NCBI GenBank assembly: GCA_934654765.1
Contig: CAKUGX010000097.1
Coordinates: 1-7,423, forward strand
Reading direction: 5' to 3'
Origin: an uncultured Collinsella sp.
GTDB taxonomy: Bacteria; Actinomycetota; Coriobacteriia; Coriobacteriales; Coriobacteriaceae
Length of the DNA: 7,423 nucleotides
In this document: positions 1-6,620 of the stretch, piece after piece
How positions within the stretch are numbered: position 1 is the first letter of the stretch
Layout of the letters: the number at the start of each line of letters is the position of its first letter
Program-made: the position numbers and the translations under genes
Notes under the pieces: generated by a model
What the model saw: only the letters and a program-made list of their open reading frames with translations
Database searches by the model: none
What the model was told of the DNA's origin: nothing

Positions 1-19
1 GGCACCGACAGTGAGCAGT

Positions 20-110
20 CTCGAAGTGCCCCAGGTTGGCGCGAAAGAGGAGCGACGCGTACTTTTGTACGCGAGCGACGGTTTGAGCGACAAGATGGGG
101 CACTTCGGGG
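20..110. repeat. Compact palindromic repeat element
   Basis: A 12-bp perfect inverted repeat (CGAAGTGCCCCA at 22-33, its complement at 96-107), extendable by a T-G, a C-G and another T-G pair outwards, encloses a second perfect hairpin: CGCGTAC at 56-62, a TTTT loop, and GTACGCG at 67-73. The 7-mer GAGCGAC occurs three times, at 50-56, 73-79 and 85-91. This nesting in about 90 bp resembles a dispersed intergenic repeat or a structured RNA more than a gene. Two frames are nevertheless open across it from the left edge: frame 1 to a stop at 127-129 and frame 2 to a stop at 173-175. The tail of a plus-strand gene converging on the phosphoesterase therefore cannot be excluded. The repeats are seen directly; the element identity is an inference. 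Confidence 0.5.
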
Positions 111-129
111 CTGCGCAGCGTCAACGTGA

Positions 130-151
130 CCGCCGTTCGGTAGAACGGCGG
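130..151 (-). terminator. Hairpin just downstream of the phosphoesterase gene
   Basis: A perfect 9-bp GC-rich stem (CCGCCGTTC at 130-138 with GAACGGCGG at 143-151) closes a 4-base loop. It starts 7 bases past the stop codon of the minus-strand phosphoesterase gene, where a terminator would be expected. Neither strand has a clear T-run after the stem, so it is not a textbook intrinsic terminator. It could also stop transcription entering from the left, or protect a 3' end. Confidence 0.5.
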
Positions 152-158
152 AACAAGG

Positions 159-998
159 TTATTCTCCGGGGTTGATGTTCGCATAGAACTCCGCCCCGTC
201 GTCCAGACGCAGGATCCCGACGCGGCCGAACTCGGAGCCGGTGGCGGCAGCGCAGTCGATATCGATGCGATCGGGCACGCCGGCGGTATCCTCGCCACCC
301 AGGCGCACAATCTGCCCGCGGCCCGACTCCTCATCGAGCCCCGCCAGGCCGCCAACCTCGCAATAGCGCCCAAGCGACACCGTTGGCGTGTGGCCGCTCA
401 CCACGACCGGCCCCTCGCCCTCGGCAGAAAGCAGTCCCGTCGGCGCATCCCAATAGCCGTGACGAATCCACAGCAGGTCATCGGACGACTGCACGGCGAG
501 CATTTGCCGCAGCAGCTCGCTATCGGCATCGACCGCTCCCCTGCCGTCACCGCAATCGACACCATGCTCAAGTAAAAACGCGCGCGCCGCCTCGGTCTGG
601 ATGCCGGCATGCACCAGCAGGTACGGACGCTCCTCGGTCTCGGCCACCGCGTAGAGCGGCAGCGCAGCCATCCATCGCACGAGCTCCTCGTATGCCTCAA
701 ATTCCATGTCGTTGAGCTGCTCGCGCGTCGTCCAACCACCGTTGATATCCCAGGTCTCGGCATCGAGCGGATCCTGGCCAATGATGGCATCGAGCATGAT
801 CTGCTCGTGATTGCCCTTGAGCACACGGGCGTTGGGCAGCGAGCGCACGAGCTTAATAACGCCGACCGGATCGGGCCCGCGATCGATCATGTCGCCCAGC
901 ACGTACAGCGTGTCGTCGGACGTCAACGAGATCTTAGATAGGGCCTCGTCAAGCGCACGCACGTGCCCGTGAGCATCAGATGTCACATAGATCGCCAT
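159..998 (-). CDS. Metallophosphoesterase family protein (Ser/Thr phosphatase / ApaH-PrpE-like)
   Basis: This 279-residue cytoplasmic protein carries the full calcineurin-like phosphoesterase motif set: SDAHGH at residues 7-12 (DxH), GDMIDRG at 35-41, GNHE at 62-65, a single His in VHAG at 129-132, and SGHTP at 201-205. Together these form the two-metal site that hydrolyses phosphoesters. The order, spacing and length fit the branch containing bacterial PPP-type protein phosphatases (PrpA/PrpE) and diadenosine tetraphosphatases. The sequence alone does not show whether the substrate is a phosphoprotein, a dinucleoside polyphosphate or something else. The ATG at 998 is preceded by a GAGAGG-like ribosome site, and the first motif follows within seven residues, so the start is well supported. 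The gene is monocistronic in this window, divergent from the antiporter, with a hairpin after its stop. There is no signal peptide or membrane segment. Confidence 0.9.
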   Translation of the reverse strand: MAIYVTSDAHGHVRALDEALSKISLTSDDTLYVLGDMIDRGPDPVGVIKLVRSLPNARVLKGNHEQIMLDAIIGQDPLDAETWDINGGWTTREQLNDMEFEAYEELVRWMAALPLYAVAETEERPYLLVHAGIQTEAARAFLLEHGVDCGDGRGAVDADSELLRQMLAVQSSDDLLWIRHGYWDAPTGLLSAEGEGPVVVSGHTPTVSLGRYCEVGGLAGLDEESGRGQIVRLGGEDTAGVPDRIDIDCAAATGSEFGRVGILRLDDGAEFYANINPGE

Positions 999-1045
999 GG
1001 TACGCCTCTCTTTGCATTGCAGCGGAAGCCCGGCGCCGCAACTAA

Positions 1046-1069
1046 AACTTCAAGTTGAACTTAAACGTT
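1046..1069. promoter_or_regulatory. Stacked short palindromes, possible operator
   Basis: The stretch AACTTCAAGTTGAACTT (1046-1062) reads AACTT-C-AAGTT-G-AACTT, so the central AAGTT is shared by two overlapping 11-bp inverted repeats. A fully palindromic AACGTT follows at 1064-1069. The cluster lies at and just downstream of the start site predicted for the minus-strand phosphoesterase promoter, a typical place for a repressor to bind. The symmetry is seen directly; the operator role is an inference. Confidence 0.3.
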
Positions 1070-1073
1070 ACCC

Positions 1074-1102
1074 ATTGTACTCCGTTGCAATAAAGCTGGA
1101 AA
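1074..1102 (-). promoter_or_regulatory. Predicted sigma70-type promoter for the phosphoesterase gene
   Basis: Read on the minus strand there is a TTTCCA -35 box (1097-1102), a 17-bp spacer and a TACAAT -10 box (1074-1079), matching the consensus at 4/6 and 5/6 positions. The expected start is near 1067, giving a leader of about 70 nt before the ATG at 998. A small palindrome (GGAAA-GGG-TTTCC, 1098-1110) overlaps the -35, and further palindromes cover the expected start region. No experimental support is available. Confidence 0.5.
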
Positions 1103-1251
1103 GGGTTTCCGAGCAGAGGCAAAGACGGCAGCCGTCTATGACGATATCGCGCACGCCCGCAATCCAACCCCATAAACCCACCATCTTTGGGTACAAATAA
1201 CCGCAGACAACTGACCGTGCCACGCCAACCACCCAGGAGCGGACACCATCC

Positions 1252-2853
1252 ATGAACCAGATCCTTCTCTTTATCGGCCTCGTTATTATTCTGTGCCTGA
1301 CCATCAAGCCCGTCGGCAAAAAGCTCCCCTTCCCCACCCTGCTCATCTTTATCGCGCTCGGCATGCTGTTGGGCGTCAACGGGCCGGCGCACATCGACTT
1401 TAGCGACTACGCGCTTACCGAAACCGTCTGCAGCACGGCGCTGCTGTTCATCATGTTCTATGGCGGCTTTAACACCAACATCGACCGTGCCAAACCCGTT
1501 GCCGTGCCCGCGGTACTGCTGAGCACGCTCGGCGTCGTCATCACTGCCGGCATCACCGGCGTGTTCGCACATTTTGTATTGGGCTTCGACTGGATCGGTG
1601 GTCTGCTGCTGGGCTCAGTCGTGGCGTCGACCGACGCGGCGAGCGTCTTTAGCGTGCTGCGCGAGCACAACCTGTCGCTGAGGAGCGGCACCGACTCGCT
1701 GCTCGAGGTCGAATCGGGCTCCAACGACCCCGTCGCCTACATGCTCACCGCGGTGCTCGCCACACTCGCGGCCGGCGACGACATTAACATCCCCGTGCTG
1801 CTGGCCAAGCAGATCATCCTAGGCGTGGGGCTGGGCCTTGCCATCGGTTGGACATCCAGCCGCCTGATTGAACGCGCACATGCAACGGCCGAGGGCGCGC
1901 AGACTATCTTTTTGTTCGCCGTGGCGATCATCGCCTACGCGCTGCCGAGCTACCTGGGTGGCAACGGCTTTTTGGCCGTGTACCTGGCCGGCATTGTGCT
2001 GGGCGCGAGCGACATCACCGGCAAGGTCGAGATGGCGCACTTCTTCGACACCCTCACCGAGATGGCCGAGATGACCATTTTCTTTTTGCTCGGCCTGCTC
2101 GTGACGCCCGCCCGCCTGCCGCAAATGCTGCTGCCGGGCCTGGCGCTCATGGCGTTTATGCTCTTTGCGAGCCGCCCCATCGCCGTCGGTCTGCTGCTGG
2201 CGCCCTTTAAGACGAGCCCTCGCCAGGTTGCGCTCGTAAGCTGGGCGGGTCTGCGCGGCGCAGCTTCGGTCGTATTTAGCCTCTTTGCCGTTGTGGCCGG
2301 TGTTCCCGGTGGGCACGACCTGTTTGACCTGGTGTTTGTGATTGCCGTGTCGAGCATTGTGGTGCAGGGCTCGCTGCTGCCAGCAGTGGCGAAGAAACTC
2401 GATATGATCGATGCAGAAGGCGACGTGCGCCGCACGTTTAACGACTACCGCGACGAGGACGGCATGTCGTTTGTAAAGCTCAAGGTGGGCGCTGGCCATC
2501 CGTTTGCCGGGCGCTCGCTCGCCGATATTGGCAGCGCGACGGACATGCTCGTGGTCCTGGTGCTGCGCGACGGGGCGCATCCGGTACTGCCCAATGGCGA
2601 CACCGTAATCCAGGAAGGCGATCTGCTGGTGATGGCAGCCCCAACGTTCGAAGAGCGTGCCGAGGTTACGCTGCGCGAGGTCACCGTGACGCCCCACGGT
2701 CGCCTGGCCGGTCAGCGCCTGCGCGACGTGCCGCAGGGCAAGCACCCGTTTATCGTGGTGATGCTCAAGCGCGAAGGCCAAACGATCATCCCCGACGGCG
2801 ACACCCTAATATACGCCGGCGACGAAGCCGTCATCGCCACGCTGGCATCGTAG
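1252..2853 (+). CDS. K+(Na+)/H+ antiporter, CPA1 family, NhaP2/CvrA-like with tandem RCK_C domains
   Basis: This 533-residue inner-membrane protein exchanges a monovalent cation for protons. Residues 1 to about 380 form a string of hydrophobic helices, starting almost at the first residue. Hallmarks are STDAAS at 126-131, ESGSNDP at 154-160 (the Asn-Asp pair of the CPA1 ion site) and WAGLRGAAS at 331-339. The best family match is E. coli NhaP2/CvrA, which prefers K+, but ion choice cannot be read from sequence. A cytoplasmic tail has two TrkA-C/RCK_C-like modules (about 404-465 and 474-531), each with a PxGD-type turn (PNGD 447-450; PDGD 514-517), probably for ligand gating. There is no Rossmann RCK_N domain, so NAD(H) binding is not expected. 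AGGAG at 1235-1239 lies 12 bases before the ATG, slightly far. The start is still favoured because helix 1 follows at once. The gene converges on the 63-residue protein gene and is probably monocistronic. Confidence 0.92.
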   Translation: MNQILLFIGLVIILCLTIKPVGKKLPFPTLLIFIALGMLLGVNGPAHIDFSDYALTETVCSTALLFIMFYGGFNTNIDRAKPVAVPAVLLSTLGVVITAGITGVFAHFVLGFDWIGGLLLGSVVASTDAASVFSVLREHNLSLRSGTDSLLEVESGSNDPVAYMLTAVLATLAAGDDINIPVLLAKQIILGVGLGLAIGWTSSRLIERAHATAEGAQTIFLFAVAIIAYALPSYLGGNGFLAVYLAGIVLGASDITGKVEMAHFFDTLTEMAEMTIFFLLGLLVTPARLPQMLLPGLALMAFMLFASRPIAVGLLLAPFKTSPRQVALVSWAGLRGAASVVFSLFAVVAGVPGGHDLFDLVFVIAVSSIVVQGSLLPAVAKKLDMIDAEGDVRRTFNDYRDEDGMSFVKLKVGAGHPFAGRSLADIGSATDMLVVLVLRDGAHPVLPNGDTVIQEGDLLVMAAPTFEERAEVTLREVTVTPHGRLAGQRLRDVPQGKHPFIVVMLKREGQTIIPDGDTLIYAGDEAVIATLAS

Positions 2854-2882
2854 TGGCTAGGGGTAGCTAATTTGGGAAGGGG

Positions 2883-3074
2883 TTAGTCATCGTCGACGGC
2901 AAAGTCGCGGAGATCGAGGCCTTCGCGTTCGGCTCGGGCCAGGAGCTCTTGGGGCGACTCGTCCTCGATATCCACTACGTCGAGCATGGCGGTCGGAAAG
3001 CCCACGCCCGCCGCACTCCCCGCGCGGTCGAGCAGGCTCTCGCGCAGCTGGTCAACATCGACTTTAATCTTCAC
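2883..3074 (-). CDS. Small acidic hypothetical protein, 63 aa
   Basis: The frame can be extended further upstream to an ATG, but the preferred start is a GTG at 3072-3074. It has a strong GGAGGA ribosome site a few bases before it, and sequence upstream of it looks non-coding and runs into mazG. The product begins MKIKVDVDQL and ends in three aspartates. It has 11 Asp and 6 Glu against 2 Lys and 5 Arg, net charge about -10. A central segment around LDVVDIEDESPQELLARAER (31-50) is followed by a probable helix. There is no membrane segment, signal peptide or metal-binding cysteine. I do not recognise the family. Small acidic proteins include antitoxins and phage inhibitors, but no toxin partner on the same strand is seen. 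It is divergent from mazG (112 bp) and convergent with the antiporter (29 bp). Confidence 0.65.
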   Translation of the reverse strand: MKIKVDVDQLRESLLDRAGSAAGVGFPTAMLDVVDIEDESPQELLARAEREGLDLRDFAVDDD

Positions 3075-3152
3075 GGTGAATCCTCCTACCGGGCAATCGC
3101 GACCGGACAAACCGCACGTCCCAACTGATGTGCAATAAACTCCAGATACGGC

Positions 3153-3180
3153 CATAATAAAATAATGAACATCAGGGAGG
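3153..3180 (+). promoter_or_regulatory. Probable -10 box and strong ribosome site of the mazG-helicase cassette
   Basis: An AT-rich island (about 3152-3168) breaks the surrounding GC-rich sequence and contains CATAAT at 3153-3158, a 5/6 match to the -10 consensus. No good -35 hexamer sits 16-18 bp upstream. AGGGAGG at 3174-3180 is a strong ribosome site six bases before the ATG at 3187. The implied leader is only about 20 nt. The region is shared with the divergent 63-residue protein gene, so the two directions could be co-regulated. Confidence 0.4.
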
Positions 3181-3186
3181 TTACGG

Positions 3187-3546
3187 ATGATGGACAAGCT
3201 CACTGCCATGACGGAACAAGTCAGGGATTTTTGTGATGCGCGCGATTGGCGCAAATATCACACTCCAAAGGAACTTGCCATCGGCATAGCGACAGAGTCC
3301 TCCGAACTCCTTCAGCTTTTCCGCTTTATGAGCGACGAGCGCATTGCAGAAATGTTCGATAACCCTGATCAGCGCCAAGCCATCGAAGACGAAGTCGCTG
3401 ACACGCTCCTCTTTCTCCTGCGTTTCGCCGATCTAAACGGAATCGACCTCCCAAAGGCGCTCTCGTCCAAACTCAAACGCAACGGCGAGCGCTATCCCGT
3501 CGACACCAGCTCCAGCGAATACAGAAAGGCGGACCACCATGAGTAA
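3187..3546 (+). CDS. MazG-like nucleotide pyrophosphohydrolase
   Basis: This 119-residue protein belongs to the all-alpha NTP pyrophosphohydrolase superfamily (MazG / RS21-C6 dCTPase / dUTPase-2), whose members convert (d)NTPs to (d)NMPs and pyrophosphate with Mg2+. The metal-binding signature is visible: ExxE at residues 37-40 and ExxD at 69-72, followed by KxxxN at 95-99 and the family-typical NGERYP at 99-104. Its length fits a single-domain, RS21-C6-like enzyme and not the roughly 260-residue two-domain housekeeping MazG. The preferred nucleotide cannot be deduced. The ATG at 3187 has an ideal ribosome site; a second ATG at 3190 is a possible alternative. The last 8 nt overlap the start of the helicase gene (ATGAGTAA), implying translational coupling and a shared role. 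The gene is AT-richer than the flanking genes. Family assignment is firm; a defence or stress role is an inference. Confidence 0.88.
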   Translation: MMDKLTAMTEQVRDFCDARDWRKYHTPKELAIGIATESSELLQLFRFMSDERIAEMFDNPDQRQAIEDEVADTLLFLLRFADLNGIDLPKALSSKLKRNGERYPVDTSSSEYRKADHHE

Positions 3547-5281
3547 CGAGTTCGCCCTTCGGCAATACACGCTTCCCCTGCCCCAGCCCTTCGAGACAAG
3601 CGAATCGCTGCAAGACTTTGGCACGCCAAATCCAGGGTCGCACCACGACGAAAGCTGGCCTGTTCTCTACATCCTGACCAACAGCAAAAACAAAACGGCG
3701 TACATCGGTCAAACGACCAATTATCGACGCCGCATGAAGCAACACGCCGCAAACGTGGACAAAGACTTCGACCGGACCCTTCTGATTGACAATCCGACCT
3801 TCAATCAGTCAGCAACATTTGAGTTTGAGAATCGACTTATCGAGCTGTTCTGCGCTGACGAAAAATACCAGGTAACCAACGCCAACAATGGCTATGCCCA
3901 GTTCGATTATTTTGAGCGACCTCAGTATCGCCAGAAGTTCAGAGACCTCTGGTCGAAACTTCGCGAAGAGAACTATGCGATCCACCCCATCGAAGAGCTC
4001 GAGAACACTGACCTGGTCAAATTCTCGCCCTTCAAGACGCTCACGCCCGATCAATACGAAACGATTGAGGCGATTTACAGGCGGCTCGAGCAAGAGCATG
4101 AAGACATTAAACACGGCGGGCCCAAGAAAGAGCGCGTAACCGTCGTGAACGGCGCGCCGGGAACAGGCAAAACAATCCTCGCCATCAGTCTCATGTTCAA
4201 AATCAAAAATGAGCCGAACCTTTCCGGCCTGCGGGTCGGCTTCGTGACGCCCATGGAGTCTCTGAGCAAGACGCTCAAAAAACTCACGCACTTCCTCCCC
4301 GGGTTAAAGCCCGGCGATATCCTGAGCCCCAGCGACGTCACAAAAAACGATCGGTATGACATCTTGCTTGTCGACGAGGCGCACCGACTGGGAAACCACT
4401 TATCCGCCGGCGCCGGCATCGGAGCTTTCTACAACACATGTGAACGACTCAACTTGCCGCGCACGAGCAGCCAGGTGGATTGGATTTTCAAATGCTGCGA
4501 CAAGTCGTACCTGTTCTATGACCCCAAACAGCAAGTCCGCGCATCGGGACTCAACCGAGATGGCCTTGAGCAGCGACTCAATCAACTCGAAGAAGCGGGT
4601 ATTGAAACCGAAGAGTTCAACCTAAGCACGCAAATGCGCGTGCGCGGCGGCGACGAGTACCTCGATTTTGTCTACGACCTGCTCGATAACAAGGCGTACA
4701 TGCATGCCGGCATGAAGTTCAAAGAACTCTTTTCATCGGAGCCTTACGATTCGCGAGCCGGGGATCCGGACAGCGATATCCCCAGATACCAGTTTGGAAT
4801 CGTCGACCAATTTGAGGATTTCTGCTCCCTACAGCAGGCCAAAGAAAAAGAAGTTGGGCTATCCCGTATGACAGCCGGTTTTGCTTGGAAATGGGAAAGC
4901 AAGAGCAATAAAGATGCGTTCGATATCGTCATCGGGGGCATTCCCAAACGCTGGAACTCAACCCAGAAGGATTGGGTTAACTCCACCAACGCCGTCAACG
5001 AAGTCGGATGCATTCATACGGTACAAGGCTACGATCTCAACTACGGATTCGTAATTCTGGGTCCCGACATTTACTACGATACCGACAAGAATGCCGTCTG
5101 CGTTAGCGGAGCGAACTTCAAAGATGCTGTCGCAAAAAAGAAGGCGAGCGACGACGACCTGCAAAAGATTATCGTCAACGCCTACTACGTTCTCATGACG
5201 CGCGGCATGCTGGGAACGTATCTCTATGTGTGCGACCCCGCTCTCAAGGAGTATTTGTCGCGGTATATCCCGGTGATATAG
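3539..5281 (+). CDS. GIY-YIG nuclease domain fused to Schlafen-group-3 (DUF2075) DNA/RNA helicase
   Basis: This 580-residue, probably cytosolic protein has two parts. Residues about 40-120 form a GIY-YIG endonuclease domain: LYI at 43-45, YIG at 55-57, RRR at 63-65, a candidate catalytic Glu in FEFENR (94-99), and Asn in TNANNG (113-118). Residues about 165-580 form a superfamily 1-like ATPase of the DUF2075/Schlafen group 3 helicase family: Walker A GAPGTGKT (205-212), DEAH (279-282), YLFYDPKQQ motif III region (324-332), STQMR (363-367), HTVQGYDLNY motif V (493-502) and LMTRGMLG motif VI with Arg555. All expected catalytic motifs appear intact, so both nuclease and ATPase activity are plausible. 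The nucleic-acid target is unknown. The architecture is known in databases as an uncharacterised family. The ATG overlaps the mazG stop, with AAAGG at 3525-3529. Lower GC and many AAA/GAA codons suggest horizontal transfer. Confidence 0.88.
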   Translation: MSNEFALRQYTLPLPQPFETSESLQDFGTPNPGSHHDESWPVLYILTNSKNKTAYIGQTTNYRRRMKQHAANVDKDFDRTLLIDNPTFNQSATFEFENRLIELFCADEKYQVTNANNGYAQFDYFERPQYRQKFRDLWSKLREENYAIHPIEELENTDLVKFSPFKTLTPDQYETIEAIYRRLEQEHEDIKHGGPKKERVTVVNGAPGTGKTILAISLMFKIKNEPNLSGLRVGFVTPMESLSKTLKKLTHFLPGLKPGDILSPSDVTKNDRYDILLVDEAHRLGNHLSAGAGIGAFYNTCERLNLPRTSSQVDWIFKCCDKSYLFYDPKQQVRASGLNRDGLEQRLNQLEEAGIETEEFNLSTQMRVRGGDEYLDFVYDLLDNKAYMHAGMKFKELFSSEPYDSRAGDPDSDIPRYQFGIVDQFEDFCSLQQAKEKEVGLSRMTAGFAWKWESKSNKDAFDIVIGGIPKRWNSTQKDWVNSTNAVNEVGCIHTVQGYDLNYGFVILGPDIYYDTDKNAVCVSGANFKDAVAKKKASDDDLQKIIVNAYYVLMTRGMLGTYLYVCDPALKEYLSRYIPVI

Positions 5282-5286
5282 ACCTA

Positions 5287-5359
5287 GCGACCGCCCTCCC
5301 CCATGTAACCATCCTGTAAATCATAGCGGCACACTCGAGTTTTGCTGTGATGCGGTCGC
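5287..5359. repeat. Separated 8-bp inverted repeat after the helicase gene
   Basis: GCGACCGC at 5287-5294 and its exact complement GCGGTCGC at 5352-5359 flank 57 bases in the spacer between the helicase gene and serC. No T-run follows, so it is not a classical terminator. It could mark a long-stem RNA, a protein-binding pair or chance in GC-rich DNA. Confidence 0.25.
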
Positions 5360-5375
5360 GTCTGGCGCTGCACTG

Positions 5376-5384
5376 TGCTAAAGT
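5376..5384 (+). promoter_or_regulatory. Possible extended -10 promoter of serC-serA
   Basis: TGC followed by TAAAGT (5379-5384) forms an extended -10 element, with no recognisable -35 at normal spacing. Transcription would start near 5391, inside or beside the perfect 8-bp palindrome GAACGTTC (5390-5397), leaving a leader of about 33 nt. That is too short for a T-box or riboswitch. Confidence 0.35.
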
Positions 5385-5423
5385 ATCCCGAACGTTCAAA
5401 CGACTACGAAGGGGACCTAGAAG

Positions 5424-6547
<1,124 letters not shown>

Positions 6548-6548
<1 letters not shown>

Positions 6549-6564
6549 CCCGCAGCGCGCGGGC
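6548..6564 (+). other. Short GC hairpin between serC and serA
   Basis: Starting at the last base of the serC stop codon, GCCCGC at 6548-6553 pairs with GCGGGC at 6559-6564 across a 5-base loop. No T-run follows. In an operon spacer this more likely tunes mRNA stability or relative expression than ends transcription. Confidence 0.35.
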
Positions 6565-6620
6565 CGACCAGCCACCTCAGACCACCCTGTTTACATCAAA
6601 ACCTGCTAAGGAGTTTTTCC

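Larger units (their letters stand above)
999..1251. other. Divergent intergenic spacer, phosphoesterase / antiporter
   Basis: This 253-bp spacer separates two divergently transcribed genes. It holds the minus-strand promoter and palindromes listed separately. No convincing plus-strand promoter for the antiporter was found: a TACAAAT at 1192-1198 has no matching -35 box. No RNA gene or credible small coding sequence was seen; open frames crossing it lack ribosome sites and do not resemble proteins. Confidence 0.6.

Noticed and set aside
1..175. Partial plus-strand coding sequence running in from the left edge (frame 1 stop at 127-129, or frame 2 stop at 173-175)
   Set aside because: Two frames are open at once, the region is dominated by inverted repeats, and no domain is recognisable, so a gene call cannot be supported; the possibility is noted in the repeat entry.
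1176..1198. ACCCA/TGGGT hairpin and TACAAAT considered as antiporter control elements
   Set aside because: The stem is only 5 bp with a 7-base loop, and the TACAAAT has no -35 partner; both are likely by chance in 250 bp.
1819..2781. Long minus-strand open frame of 320 codons opposite the antiporter
   Set aside because: It lies wholly inside the antiporter gene, is rich in His, Arg and Gln as expected of an antisense shadow in GC-rich DNA, and has no recognisable domain.
3075..3254. Upstream extension of the 63-residue protein to an ATG at 3254 (123 residues)
   Set aside because: The extra part overlaps the start of mazG and its promoter region and does not look like protein, while the internal GTG at 3074 has a strong ribosome site.
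5264..5280. TATATC/GATATA hairpin at the end of the helicase gene, considered as a terminator
   Set aside because: The 6-bp stem is almost entirely A-T, overlaps the coding end and stop, and has no T-run after it.
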